The notes beneath the pieces were generated by a model, which did no database searches, was not told the DNA's origin, and saw only the letters and a program-made list of their open reading frames with translations. The translations under genes and the position numbers were made by a program. A stretch of DNA of 64,000 nucleotides, taken from assembly GCA_009667805.1 (NCBI GenBank), contig CM019067.1, positions 244,005,721 through 244,069,720 on the forward strand, given 5' to 3'. Numbering within the stretch: position 1 is the stretch's first letter; each line of letters begins with the position of its first letter. The DNA is from Leptobrachium leishanense (taxonomy: Eukaryota; Chordata; Amphibia; Anura; Megophryidae). Of the stretch, positions 20,796-33,189 are shown one piece after another.

Positions 20796-21212
20796 ATGGA
20801 TCCCGCAGACCTCTCTAATCAGCTGGCACGTATCGCAGCCAGACAAGAGGAACAGGACCATAGAATGGACCAGATTTCTCTCGCTCTGCAAACCCTGCTA
20901 AATCGGTCCAATACAGGTACCACAAACCCTCCAGATCCAGTGTTACCTAGGGTCAGTCCGGTCTCCCCTGAAGGACATAGGCTTAGTATGAAGGCACCCC
21001 TACGCTATGATGGTACACCAAGCCTATGTCGGGGGTTTTTGACTCAACTCGAGATTCTGTTTGAGAACAATCCAGGTTCTTGTATGTCTGATAAAGCTAA
21101 AGTAGGATATCTGATTAATCATTTAACAGAAAAAGCTTTATTGTGGGCTACGCCGTTGTGGGAAAATAAAAACCCATCATTTATGACTATGAGGGTTTTA
21201 CCTCTGAGTTAA
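20796..21212 (+). CDS. gag: Gag, first segment (chromodomain gypsy)
   Basis: The first ATG after the LTR starts MDPADLSNQLARIAARQEEQ, which begins with a short coiled-coil-like helix typical of gypsy Gag. The frame is lost near 21180 beside an A-run/C-run and the open frame stops at 21212. The rest of Gag, including the CCHC zinc knuckle (CFYCAGADHFRLRCP), continues in another frame from about 21190. Confidence 0.85.
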   Translation: MDPADLSNQLARIAARQEEQDHRMDQISLALQTLLNRSNTGTTNPPDPVLPRVSPVSPEGHRLSMKAPLRYDGTPSLCRGFLTQLEILFENNPGSCMSDKAKVGYLINHLTEKALLWATPLWENKNPSFMTMRVLPLS

Positions 21213-21259
21213 AACGTACCTTTGATCCCTCTAGAAGGGCTACCAATGCGGGTAGGTCC

Positions 21260-22741
21260 TTGTTTCATATCAAACAAGGTAATAAGAGGGTCGCCGATTA
21301 TGCCATAGAGTTTAAGACTTTGGTTTCTGAAGTACTTTGGCCGAACGACGTTTTAACCTTAGCCTTTACTGAAGGCTTGAATGAGGCTTTTATGTTTGAA
21401 CTGGCTCCCTTAAAATTACCAGAAAGCCTGGACCACCTGATAGATTTCTGTATAGCCATGGACGATCAAATCAGGGAAAGGAGACACACCAGAGATAGAC
21501 CCAGAAGGGTCTTGCCTCCTTTACCCTCGTTACCCAGACACTCCAGTACATCAGGTGGTTCGGAGAATGAAAAAACTGATTTACCGGTCGTTGAACCCAT
21601 GCAAATAGGGAGGACAGGTATTTCAGAAGCAGAAAAAGCTCACAGAAAAGAAAAGGGGCTCTGCTTTTATTGTGCAGGGGCAGATCACTTCCGCCTTCGA
21701 TGTCCTCAGAGACCCAGGGTTGGCAGGGTTGAACATAGCAGAGTGGGATTCAGAACAGGAGACACCCAGGTTGTCGGTTCTCTATGTGCCTCCTTTGTGG
21801 AGAATGAAAAAAAAAAATCCAGGATTCTGTTACCGGTCTCCCTAGCCTGGGAGGGGGTTCACCTCAAGACTGAGGCGTTTTTGGACTCTGGGGCCTCAGG
21901 CAATTTTATGGATAAGAATTTTGCTGCCAAAAACCTCATACCACTGGTTCTCAGGGAAAGGCCTCTAAGGGTGGAGGCCATAGATGGTAACCCTCTGGCA
22001 TGTCCTCATATCACTCACGATACAGTCGATGTATGTATGAAATTAGGAGTTTTGCACCAGGAGACTATAAGATTTCAAATCATTGAATCACCCTCATGTC
22101 CTGTCGTCCTTGGGTTTCCATGGCTAACAGAGCACAACCCAGTAGTCGATTGGGTCCAGAGAGACATAAAATGTTGGGGTCAAAATTGTCAGTCTAAGTG
22201 CCTAGGCACAGTTAATGTGATTGGTAGCCTCAATATTGCCACAGCCCCTCCTTTATCCACAGAGGTCCCTGAATGTTACCGGGCATTAAAGGAGGTGTTC
22301 TCTAAAGCCAGGACTGAGGTTCTACCACCACATCGTCCATATGACTGTGCCATTGACTTGCTCCCCGGTACGATGCCTCCTAGGGGTCACGTATACCCTT
22401 TGTCGCAAAGGGAGAACGACATTATGGAGGAATATATAAGGGAGAATCTGGAACGAGGATTCATTAGACGGTCCTCCTCCCCAGCAGGAGCAGGTTTCTT
22501 TTTTGTCTCCAAAAAAGAGGGAGATCTGCGACCTTGCATCGACTATAGGGGTTTGAATAGGATCACTATAAGAAATGCATATCCCATACCCCTCATAACA
22601 GAATTGTTTGACCGATTAAAAGGGCTCGTGTCTATACTAAGCTTGATTTACGCGGAGCGTACAACCTGGTCAGGGTTAAGAAGGGAGACGAATGGAAAAC
22701 GGCTTTTAATACACGTAGCGGGCATTACGAATACCTGGTGA
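21260..22741 (+). CDS. pol: Gag C-terminus, protease and RT start
   Basis: From the N-terminus this segment carries the end of the Gag capsid region and a CCHC zinc knuckle near residue 138. It then has an aspartic protease with LDSGASGNFMD and the first RT blocks (FFFVSKKEGDLRPCIDYRGL). The true open frame extends upstream of the first ATG. The frame is lost near 22622 in a run AAAAGGG, after which the text up to 22741 is not RT. Confidence 0.88.
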   Translation: MFHIKQGNKRVADYAIEFKTLVSEVLWPNDVLTLAFTEGLNEAFMFELAPLKLPESLDHLIDFCIAMDDQIRERRHTRDRPRRVLPPLPSLPRHSSTSGGSENEKTDLPVVEPMQIGRTGISEAEKAHRKEKGLCFYCAGADHFRLRCPQRPRVGRVEHSRVGFRTGDTQVVGSLCASFVENEKKKSRILLPVSLAWEGVHLKTEAFLDSGASGNFMDKNFAAKNLIPLVLRERPLRVEAIDGNPLACPHITHDTVDVCMKLGVLHQETIRFQIIESPSCPVVLGFPWLTEHNPVVDWVQRDIKCWGQNCQSKCLGTVNVIGSLNIATAPPLSTEVPECYRALKEVFSKARTEVLPPHRPYDCAIDLLPGTMPPRGHVYPLSQRENDIMEEYIRENLERGFIRRSSSPAGAGFFFVSKKEGDLRPCIDYRGLNRITIRNAYPIPLITELFDRLKGLVSILSLIYAERTTWSGLRRETNGKRLLIHVAGITNTW

Positions 22742-23148
22742 TGCCTTTTGGGTTGTGTAATGCGCCAGCCGTCTTTCAGGACCTTATAAATGACACTCTA
22801 AGGGAATTTCTGCAAGAATTCGTCATAGTATATCTGGATGATATCCTGATATACTCTCCTGATATGGACACTCATCATGTCCATGTAAAACAAGTGTTGA
22901 AAAAACTATTGAAGGCTGGATTGTACTGTAAGCTAGAAAAATGTCTATTCGACATAGTAACTGTGCAATTCCTTGGTTATATTATAACTCCTGGGGGGTT
23001 TCAAATGGATCCTAAGAAGCTCTCAGCTATTCTTGACTGGCCTTTACCCCAAGGACTTAAAGCCATTCAGAGGTTTCTGGGGTTCACGAACTATTACAGA
23101 AGGTTCATTAAAGATTTTTCGGCCTTGGTGGCCCCCTCACGGCTATGA
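22738..23148 (+). CDS. pol: RT catalytic region
   Basis: It contains MPFGLCNAPAVFQ and the catalytic motif YLDDILIYS, followed by the RT thumb (FLGFTNYYRRFIKDFS). The frame breaks at a CCCCC run near 23132. Confidence 0.9.
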   Translation: MMPFGLCNAPAVFQDLINDTLREFLQEFVIVYLDDILIYSPDMDTHHVHVKQVLKKLLKAGLYCKLEKCLFDIVTVQFLGYIITPGGFQMDPKKLSAILDWPLPQGLKAIQRFLGFTNYYRRFIKDFSALVAPSRL

Positions 23149-25040
23149 CAAAGAAAGGGGTGGGAAATCAGAAATGGACACCTCAAGCCACTCAAGCCTT
23201 TGAGACACTTAAGCAAGCCTTTACTACTGCTCCTGTTCTCCGGCATCCAGATCCGGCTCTGCCTTTCCAATTAGAAGTTGACGCCTCCGAACTAGGTCTT
23301 GGTGCAGTCTTGTCCCAAAGGGAGGCTCCTGACAAACCCTTGCATCCATGCGGCTTCTATTCTCGAAAGTTGTCCCCGGCAGAGAAGAACTATGACATTG
23401 GAAATAGAGAATTGTTAGCAGTCATCGCGGCCTTGGCCGAATGGAGATACTTATTAGAAGGGTCTAAGGACCCCGTTGTTATCATAACCGACCATAAGAA
23501 TCTCACGTACATTGGAGATGCCAAACGTTTAAACTCCAGACAAGCGAGATGGTCATTGTTTCTTTCAAGTTTTAATTACGTACTTACCTATAGACCTGGG
23601 TCCAGAAACATTAAAGCAGACGCATTGTCGAGACAGTATGAGTCTTATGAACATAATATCCAAGATCAGCATCCCATTGTACCCCAGGAGAGGATTATAG
23701 CCGCTACCACGATTAGTGTTTCGTCTCCTCTCATGAAAAGGTTGCAGACCGTCCAGGGTGCAGCTCCTGGGGGAAAACCTCCTGCGAAACTCTTTGTACC
23801 TGAGAACGAAAGAGAAGAGGTACTCAACATCTATCATGACAATAAAACTTCCGGGCATATGGGTATCACCAAGACTGTGTCTAGTATCAGTAAACTCCTC
23901 TGGTGGCCCACGTTGCGCCGAGACGTCAAAGATTACATTGCCGTGTGCGAAGTGTGCACAAGGCAGAAAAGTCCCAAAACAGCACCCATTGGCTTACTCC
24001 AGCCTTTGCCGATCCCCGAACGACCCTGGTCACATGTAGCCATGGATTTTATAGTAGAGCTACCTGAGTCAAGAGGGAATACAGTGATACTTACGATCAT
24101 AGATCGATTTTCCAAGATGGGTCACTATGTTCCTCTTCAGAAACTACCTTCGGCAGCTGAACTGGTGCCCATATTCATTGCCAATGTGGTCCGCATTCAC
24201 GGTGTCCCTCGGGAGATAGTCTCTGATAGGGGGACCCAATTCATCTCCGGATTCTGGAGAGGGTTTTGTAAGAACGTGGGAATAGACCTCTCTTTCTCTT
24301 CGGCCTATCACCCCCAGACCAATGGAGCAGCAGAACGAGCAAACCAAAACGTAGAAAAATATCTCAGGTGCTTCATCTCAGAACAACAAGATAACTGGTC
24401 AGATCTGTTACCGTGGGCAGAATATGCTATTAACAGCGCAGTAAGTGAATCCACAGGTCATCCTCCTTTCTTCACTGTTTATGGCTTTGATCCTCCCGTG
24501 CTCCCCGCCACGTTTCCTGATTCCACGATTCCTGCTTTAGATAAACAACTGGCATCATTGAAAGAGACTTGGGGGAGAGTGAGACGGGCACTGGAGGAAA
24601 GTAGTGCCATCCAGAAAACTAAGGCCGACAGACACAGGAGGCAGGCACCCGTGTATCAAGTTGGGGACAGGGTTTGGCTGTCTTCACGTAATATCAAGCT
24701 CTTAGTGCCTTCCATGAAGTTGGCTCCTAGGTATATCGGCCCCTATAAAATTCTACGGCGACTCAACCCTGTCTCCTATGCTTTGGCGTTACCCCCCATT
24801 TTAAATATACATAATGTGTTCCATGTAAACCTTCTGAAGCCGCTGTTATGTAACCGGTACACCAAAGTCCATGCTCCACCGCCTCCTGTCTCTGTGGAGG
24901 GCGAGGAGGAATTCGAAGTTAAGGCCATTCTGGTGCCAGGCTGTCTAGGGGGTCCTTGCAGTATTTGGTCGATTGGGTGGGTTACGGTCCGGAGGATCGT
25001 TCTTGGATTCCGGCTGCAGAGGTCCATGCTCCTAGGCTAG
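23145..25040 (+). CDS. pol: RNase H and integrase, chromodomain start
   Basis: RNase H is marked by LEVDASELGLGAVLSQ and TDHKNLTYI. Integrase has the zinc-binding H-H-C-C module (SGHMGITK ... CEVCTRQK) and the DDE core (AMDFIVELPE, SDRGTQF, and E in NGAAERANQ). The C-terminal part contains the GPYKILRR/YALALPP segment that precedes chromodomains. The frame changes at a GGGGG run near 24946. Confidence 0.9.
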   Translation: MTKKGVGNQKWTPQATQAFETLKQAFTTAPVLRHPDPALPFQLEVDASELGLGAVLSQREAPDKPLHPCGFYSRKLSPAEKNYDIGNRELLAVIAALAEWRYLLEGSKDPVVIITDHKNLTYIGDAKRLNSRQARWSLFLSSFNYVLTYRPGSRNIKADALSRQYESYEHNIQDQHPIVPQERIIAATTISVSSPLMKRLQTVQGAAPGGKPPAKLFVPENEREEVLNIYHDNKTSGHMGITKTVSSISKLLWWPTLRRDVKDYIAVCEVCTRQKSPKTAPIGLLQPLPIPERPWSHVAMDFIVELPESRGNTVILTIIDRFSKMGHYVPLQKLPSAAELVPIFIANVVRIHGVPREIVSDRGTQFISGFWRGFCKNVGIDLSFSSAYHPQTNGAAERANQNVEKYLRCFISEQQDNWSDLLPWAEYAINSAVSESTGHPPFFTVYGFDPPVLPATFPDSTIPALDKQLASLKETWGRVRRALEESSAIQKTKADRHRRQAPVYQVGDRVWLSSRNIKLLVPSMKLAPRYIGPYKILRRLNPVSYALALPPILNIHNVFHVNLLKPLLCNRYTKVHAPPPPVSVEGEEEFEVKAILVPGCLGGPCSIWSIGWVTVRRIVLGFRLQRSMLLG

Positions 25041-25112
25041 TGAAGGCCTTCTATTTGGCACACCCCCGTGCCCCTGGGGGTCGTCCAGTGGCCGCCCCTG
25101 GAGGGGGGGTTC
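24956..25112 (+). CDS. Chromodomain fragment (end of Pol)
   Basis: In the new frame the text QYLVDWVGYGPEDRSWIPA is a canonical chromodomain core with its aromatic cage residues, ending near the 3' LTR border. Chromodomains on integrase are known to steer integration to modified histones. The frame runs on into the LTR. Confidence 0.85.
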
Positions 25113-25976
25113 TGTCACGGGGACCCAGGGGATGCGGCGCCTGGCAGCAGCTTCCTCGCTGCTCGCTGGCCAGGCGCCGAATGTAAGCGCTTCCGGGCCC
25201 GCTCACGTGGGACGCCAAGGGGCGGGGCCTGGCGCTGTGACGCGGACCCGCCGGGTTTAAAACCCAGTCTCTCCCATACACCGGTGCCCTGACGTGGTAT
25301 TCACCTCCCGCAGAGCTCTTGTGTCATTTTGGCTATCTCCTGTGTTATTCCTGTGTATGACCCTTGGCATTGGCAAACGAACCCTCCTGTGTATGACCCT
25401 TGGCATTGGCAAACGAACCCTCCTGTGTATGACCCTTGGCATTGGCAAACGAACCCTCCTGTGTATGACCTTTGGCATCGGCAAACGAACCCTCCTGTGT
25501 ATGACTCCTGGCATTGGCAAACGAACCCTCCTGTGTATGACTCCTGGCATTGGCATTTACTCTGTTCTAGGTTCTGCCCTTAACGTTGGTACCGAGGTCA
25601 GTCTGTGTGGCACCCTAAGCACGCATCAGACTACCTCTGCTATTACTAAAGTCCTAGGGAGGACTTGTGATCTGGTCTGTACCCCTGTCTGGTATTTCCC
25701 TTTCTTTGTCTATTACCTGTTTCATTGCCTTAATAGCTTTGCCGACCATTCAAGGATCGGAAGAGTAGAAAGGAGCTGCATAAAGAGAATTATATCTTAG
25801 TAGTCAGAAAGATTCGTGACGATACTCTATTCCATACCCTGTCTGGTGCTACCCCTTGTTTCTATATTGTCTGGTTATTTGTCTGTTTAGTATCACCGAC
25901 CATTCAAGGATCGGAAGGGTAGAGAGCGGTCTGCGTAAAGGGACCACACTTCTGGTTATCAGGGGGATCCGTGACA
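25113..25976 (+). repeat. 3' LTR of the chromodomain gypsy element
   Basis: Near-identical to 19917-20781, including the six-fold 36-bp repeat. Differences seen: one C gained near 25704, one G lost in a GGG run and one C lost in a CCCC run. Confidence 0.92.
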
Positions 25977-26027
25977 GTAATAAGATGGATTTGTGGAGCA
26001 GGTGTAAACACAATGTCGTCTTACATA

Positions 26028-27643
<1,616 letters not shown>

Positions 27644-27645
27644 TA

Positions 27646-28963
27646 TGTATGACATTAGCGAAACAGCCTGTACTCTGTCTGGACACACTGGGAAATGTGG
27701 GAAGGCTCATTGAATCATGAATAATGTGCAAGTATGCAATATCTTAACCAAAAAAGTGTGGATCCAGTGATTACACATGTCATTTCTTTTTATTTTTGAT
27801 CTAGAAATCCATAAGTAAAATTGTTTGAAAGGAATTTTGCCTAAAGCCATTTTTAGTGATATTACCCTTATGGGGTGTTAGAAATGCAGACAATGGCATT
27901 ATACCATGCTCCTACGGGGCCTCTTATCTCCACATTCTATGATAATCACAAGATTCTACCACAACGAAACCATCTGAAATGTATTGGACTTCTGTGGGGC
28001 ATGCAGTGAGGTCTGAGTATAATACTACCAAGACTGTCCCAGCATCATAAAACAACAATATATTACCAAGAAAATAATTTGACTCATTGTATTAAGATGT
28101 GCACAGACATAAAAAATCCCAATTGTCCGTTTTTGCACAACAACTTAGATATTCCAGAAATACATGACCTATAATGTTCTAAAATAATGGCTGGGTGAGA
28201 AGAAGAATTTGAAACCCAGTTATAAACAACCAGGTCTAATCAATATTGTATATGCGCTGAATGTGTGGTTGCTGTGAGGGTGTTGGTGTGTATGAAGGGC
28301 CGGATAGTTGTTGAGTATATCTAGAGCTACAGGAAGAGTAGGCAGTGTGATTATGAATATGTGGTTCTGTGTGTGTATATGAGGTTTAGATTTTGTTCAT
28401 AAGTAATCCATTTGTTGTAAGAAGCAATAGTTTGATATGTTGTTTTCTTTGCTTACGGACACACATGCCTGTATAGAGAAAAAAAATCTATACTTCATTT
28501 TAATGTGCATGAAGGTGTCAATCAGAAAGAACTCATCTTGGTACAGCTTGGTTTATGATTCAAACATATAGGGCACTATTGTGTGACTCTCGTTACAGCT
28601 GGGATGCTAAGGGGAAAAATTTGTGTTCGCCAAATTCCTCTTTGCGTCCCGGTTTCCCCAGCAGATCGCGAAGGCAGGCGTCGAGTCTGGGGGGGCCAAA
28701 GTTTGAGATCCCTGAGCTAAAGGCTTGTAAAAAGGAAGATGACATCACATGTTATTTGTTGATGTCACTTGTAACCAGAACTTAGCAGGAATGAGTTTAT
28801 TTTCTCTCTCTTAGCCTACATACCCTTTCCCTCACCCTGTCCTTTATATGTCCATGTCATGTTCGATAATCTCCAGCAGTAACCAAGTATGCAAAAGTAA
28901 CGGCCAGTTCAATACAACCACAATTAGAAAGGCTTAGTATAATACACAGCACTTTCACTATTG
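27646..28963. other. No gene recognised
   Basis: AT-rich. The phrase GTTTGAGATCCCTGAG near 28699 resembles a hAT terminus, but without partner or TSD. Short ORFs have no recognisable content. Confidence 0.45.
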
Positions 28964-29183
28964 TGACAGTGATGTCAGGCTTGGTAATGGTCTTGTTGAT
29001 TGCAGGCAAATAGGGACTAACTCCCCCGTACTATTTGTATAACAATGATTAGTAGCATGGTTGAGAGGAAAGGTAGATATCTTCAGCAGAGAGCAAGCGT
29101 GGTTAGGCAATATGGCAGTGTTCGGCAACAGGCAATTCAGCAAACAGCAAGCGTAATCAGGTAATATATATACATATACATTG

Positions 29184-29705
29184 TTTATGATTGCTTAGGC
29201 CACTTGCACATCACAGCAATTCGACGAACAGCATCCCAGAGCTCCTGTGCCACATTCCCCATATGCAGCAAGGAATTCTGGGTAGGATATGCAAATGACA
29301 TCTGTCTCACTTTTATGCATCCTGGGTCTGTTATTACACAGAACCCTAAAATCAATGCTATGCCACACTGTGGCTTTCTAGCAGAGATAAGGTTTATGCA
29401 ACTGGTCAAAGCCACTCCTAGGACAGCGCTGTTTCAGGTTTGTTGGACCCTCATCAGCTAGGAGCTAGGCATGATGACCAGTTGCAGTTGATGCTTGGAC
29501 CCGTAGGGTAAATCAGTACTTACAAGGGTTGTGGTGGAGAACAAAAAGTGAGATAAAAAGCCTTCACACTATAATAAGTGAGCTCTGGGATGCAACTCAT
29601 CGAATTGCTGTGATGTGCAAGTTGCTTCTGCAATAATAAACACACTTATTATAGTGTGGAGGCTTTTTATCTCACTTTTTGTTCTCCACCACAACCCTTG
29701 TAAGT
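29184..29705 (-). mobile_element. Short non-coding Penelope-like element
   Basis: It is flanked by 12-mers ACATATACATTG and ACATATACAATG (29172-29183 and 29706-29717; one mismatch). It is built from two interleaved inverted repeats: about 29201-29242 with 29577-29620, and about 29519-29578 with 29641-29704. It also holds a complete hammerhead motif. This is the architecture of PLE pseudo-LTR derivatives. Confidence 0.6.
29415..29464 (-). ncRNA. Complete hammerhead ribozyme (type I fold)
   Basis: Read on the minus strand: stem I CTCCTAG (29464-29458) with CTAGGAG (29421-29415), seven Watson-Crick pairs. Core CTGATGA is 29457-29451. Stem II GGGT pairs with ACCT (29450-29447, 29439-29436). GAA is 29435-29433. 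Stem III strand ACAGCGCTGT (29432-29423) is a perfect 10-base palindrome, and the cleavage-site C at 29422 is in a GUC context. All invariant core positions of the hammerhead are met. Confidence 0.88.
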
Positions 29706-30141
29706 ACATATACAATGTATATATATATAGCAAAGTTTGACAACAAGTAATCCAGCAGACAGTAAGAGTAATCAGGTAATAGTAGAGTTCGGCAACAGGT
29801 AATCCAGCAGGGTTGACAAGAGTGGTAATACGATAGATAATGGGTAGAAAGGGAGGTAGGAACAGGTAGCCAGAGTGTAGGGAACAATAAGCAAACACTG
29901 ACTCACCAGTCTTCTATCCTTTTACCAGCATTATCTGTGATAGGAAAGCAGTGTGCGGCCAGCTGCGTTCTGGGTAGAGACGCAGGACGGCTATGGGCGC
30001 ATCCACAGTGCAGTCCGCAGTGGGACCGCTTGGAGAAAGGACCTGAAACCGGTAGCTCAACACTGGGAAGGAACTGTAGACCCCTGTGCTGTGTGGGCAA
30101 CTGAAGGGAGATACAGAGGACGGTGCTGTAGGTCCGTAACA

Positions 30142-30828
30142 GGCCAGAAGTCCCCAAAACACAGAACCTTGAGTGGCTCATTTAATTTAAAGCTGCGTTG
30201 AAATTTGCAAAACAAAGGTTATTTTGAGAAAACGGAAGTACAAACTGCAAAAGTTCTTTTGGCATTCCATTGAGTCAGAAGGATTAAACTCTTACTTTAT
30301 TGTTTCCTTTAATCATCAAGCATCTCATTCAATACTGAAGAACTACAAATCATGAATTCATTCTCAGTGATTTATGTCATAGATGTCACGAAAAATTACG
30401 GCATGGTTATGCAACATCTGGCCATTTATAATTGTAGAGTCACATTGATTCTGTAAAATGTGCAGCATGATGTTATGGCTATCACCCTGTGTTTAGTAAA
30501 ACAAATGATAAAATGTAGTACACACAACACCAAAACAAATAAAGATATTATGAAAACAAACTGCAGGTTTGAATTCACACCAATTGTGGAAAAAACCCCA
30601 TTAAAGATGATGGATAATTATGTAACTTAGATTCCCCTGAGTTATTTGTATTTTACTGGCCATCTGGTCTAACGTCACTTTGACCTCTTCCTGTAACGCA
30701 TACTCATGTCTTGCAATTTTGCCAATCGTGGGACAGCATGTTGTGAGGAAAAATATACTACTTGATTAAAATCATACTACTAAAAGTATATATATATTCA
30801 TATATTTATGTATTATTTACAAATCCAT
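30142..30828. other. No gene recognised
   Basis: AT-rich sequence without recognisable structure. Confidence 0.5.
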
Positions 30829-31008
30829 AGTAGCAAGGACACAGTGCAGGGTCTTCAATAAACAATAAAAATAAAATACCTTTTATTAAAGCCAAATAAA
30901 ATAGGATTTATCAAGTCTCCCAGAGAGCCGAAACGTTTATCTTATTTTATTTGGATGAAATAAAAGTTATGTTTTATTGAAGACCCCAGAGTGCGTCCTT
31001 GCTACTAT
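30829..31008. mobile_element. PLE-derived terminal fragment with inverted arms
   Basis: The arms 30829-30863 and 30973-31008 are inverted copies (TAGCAAGGAC...GGGTCTTCAATAAA). Between them stands AGAGCCGAAACG, the remnant of a PLE hammerhead 3' core. Similar text is at 50284-50380. Confidence 0.5.
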
Positions 31009-31177
31009 GAATACTAGAAATATTCTAAACACCCTACTGGGATTATCTCTAAAACAAGTAGGTGAGGAGCCTACCCGTAAAGAGGCCATATTAGATTTAA
31101 TATTCATGAATGAAGGTTTGGTATCAGACATTGTTGTGGGTGAAAATTTGGGATCTAGTGATCTAATATGGTTTAAT
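31009..31177 (+). pseudogene. CR1-group LINE endonuclease fragment
   Basis: The frame reads QVGEEPTRKEAILDLIFMNE and then VVGENLGSSD. This resembles the C-terminal part of the apurinic endonuclease of CR1/L2 LINEs, where LDL and GSSDH are conserved. The H after SSD is missing. It is the host sequence into which the long PLE inserted. Confidence 0.55.
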
Positions 31178-31689
31178 ATAATAAACAAAGAGAATAGTGT
31201 AGCGCTGATAGATTGATCAATATCAGGAAGATCGCTAATACACCTAATGGTCCTTGTTACTCAACCAACGCAGAAATGTACAAAAAAATAAAAGATGGTG
31301 TAGCGATATCAATGTCCTTCACAGAAAACAATGTCCCGTTTGTAATCTTTTTTTCTCCAAGTTCTTTTCTTGTGATGTCCATGAGTTAGAACCCTCCTGG
31401 TTCTAGGTATGTTCACTTTAGGGATATTATTGGCTTCCCAAAAACCTTTTCAGAGACGAATCATAGGATCCCCATCAGATTTCCATCAGATTTCCAAGGA
31501 TGGAAGTTGAACTCACTTCAGCAATACACGATAAGGATCGAGTTCCGTGTAAATGGCTGATGACAGGTGGTTGTAATCAGATAAAGCTCCGTATAGGTAG
31601 CTAATAGTAGGAGATTCTCAAATAAAAGAAGGCTCCAAAAAACAGGATAAAAAATTTAATAAAATAAATTAAAAACAAATAGGCAAATA

Positions 31690-31745
31690 AACCAGAACGC
31701 GTTTCACCAATACATTAAAGTATCATAAGGCTTCCTCAGCTGGCT
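31690..31745 (-). ncRNA. Hammerhead motif in the inverted pseudo-LTR of PLE-1
   Basis: Minus strand: stem I AGCCAG with CTGGTT, core CTGAGGA, stem II GCC...GGT extended by ATAC/GTAT around a TTTAAT loop, GAA, and the palindromic ACGCGT. Cleavage-site base T. Same fold as 38668-38723. Confidence 0.7.
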
Positions 31746-33133
31746 GATTTGAAATGGCCATATTATGGCTTATATACTTATTTCCATTGACTGTTATCCA
31801 ATCACAGCCATCTAATTTGGCAAGAGATTGGGGCTGCCAATGGGAACTTGCTTTCAGTATACATGGCCAATCTTAGTCATGGATTTTGGCGGGAAATAAA
31901 TACACCCAATTAAATTTTTGCTTTCGTTTCGTATAACCAATCCGATCGATGGAAAAACGAAACCTCGCGCATGCGCGCCGGCGTTCGAAGGTTTTACGAA
32001 AAATAATAAAACCCACATATATGCGCAAAAAACGAAGATCGCGTCCAGCGAAAAGACGGATCGTTTAAAAGGACGAAAACCCGCACATATGCGCTGGCAT
32101 CAAGAACTCTATAATTCAAACTAAGTTACAATCAATAAAAACTAAACTTTTCAGTGCATAGAGTTGATCATACGTTTGGCGGGAAATAGATTCGTCCAAT
32201 AGGATTTTTACTTTCGTTATGAATAACCAAAAAAAAAATGAAAATGAAAAACAAAACGAAAAAACCGCGCAAATGTGTCTGTTCCGCTATTTATTTATGG
32301 GTCTATGTATACTTAACTATCTCCTTAATATATTGTTAAGCTATGTATATAGGAGTAGGTCTTTACCGATTGCCATGTAAATAATTCAGAATATCAGTGT
32401 TTTTTACGAGCAGATTACAATATGCTTTAGGTCCCCTATATGGGACCTTCTGTCCATATATTCGGTTTCTTAATACTAGCACATTTGCGTGTTTTTTTGT
32501 TTTGTTTTTCAATCAAAATACGATCTGTTCAGCTGCATTTCGTACGCAATTCGTACGTATGTACGGGGCTTTATTATTACATTATTTTGGTGTGGAACTT
32601 CCGGACGATGGTGCGCATGTACGAGGTTTCGTTTTTCCATCGATCGGATTGGTTATTCATAACGAAAGTAAAAATCCTATTGGACGAATCTATTTCCCGC
32701 CAAACGTATGATCAACTCTATGCACTGAAAAGTTTCGTTTTTATTGATTGTAATTTAGTTTGAATTATAGAGTTCTTGATGCCAGCGCATATGTGCGGGT
32801 TTTCGTCCTTTTAAACGATCCGTCTTTTTGCTGGACGCGATCTTCGTTTTTTGCGCATATATGTGGGTTTTATTATTTTTCGTAAAACCTTCGAACGCCG
32901 GCGCGCATGCGCGAGGTTTCGTTTTTCCATCGATCTAATTGGTTATACGAAACGAAAGTTAAAATTTAATTGGGTGTATTTATTTCCCGCCAAAATCCAT
33001 GACTAAGATTGGCCATGTATACTGAAAGCAAGTTCCCATTGGCAGCCCCAACCTCTTGCCAAATTAGATGGCTGTGATTGGATAACAGTCAATGGAAATA
33101 AGTATATAAGCCATAATATGGCCATTTCAAATC

Positions 33134-33189
33134 AGCCAGCTGAGGAAGCCTTATGATACTTTAATGTATTGGTGAAACGCATTCTGGTT
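33134..33189 (+). ncRNA. Hammerhead motif in the 5' direct pseudo-LTR, stem III mutated
   Basis: Stem I 33134-33139 with 33184-33189, core 33140-33146, GAA 33174-33176. The stem III strand reads ACGCAT instead of ACGCGT, so the palindrome is broken and dimeric stem III would be weakened. Confidence 0.65.

Larger units (their letters stand above)
19917..25976 (+). mobile_element. Chromodomain Ty3/gypsy LTR retrotransposon
   Basis: Two LTRs (19917-20781 and 25113-25976) enclose gag-pol. The 5-bp TSD GTAAT is perfect (19912-19916 and 25977-25981). A polypurine tract (GGAGGGGGGG) precedes the 3' LTR. Domain order is Gag, protease, RT, RNase H, integrase, chromodomain, i.e. a vertebrate chromovirus-type element. 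The two LTRs differ only by three single-base indels that I can see, so the insertion is very recent. No obvious tRNA primer-binding site follows the 5' LTR. Confidence 0.93.
28964..30141 (-). mobile_element. Possible solo LTR, interrupted by a small PLE
   Basis: The left border TGTGACAGTGATG and the right border GGTCCGTAACA look like LTR ends read on the minus strand (TGTTACGG at the start). The inside has a repeated phrase GTAATCAGGTAATA and GGCAACAGG. No matching TSD was found, so the call is weak. Confidence 0.3.
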
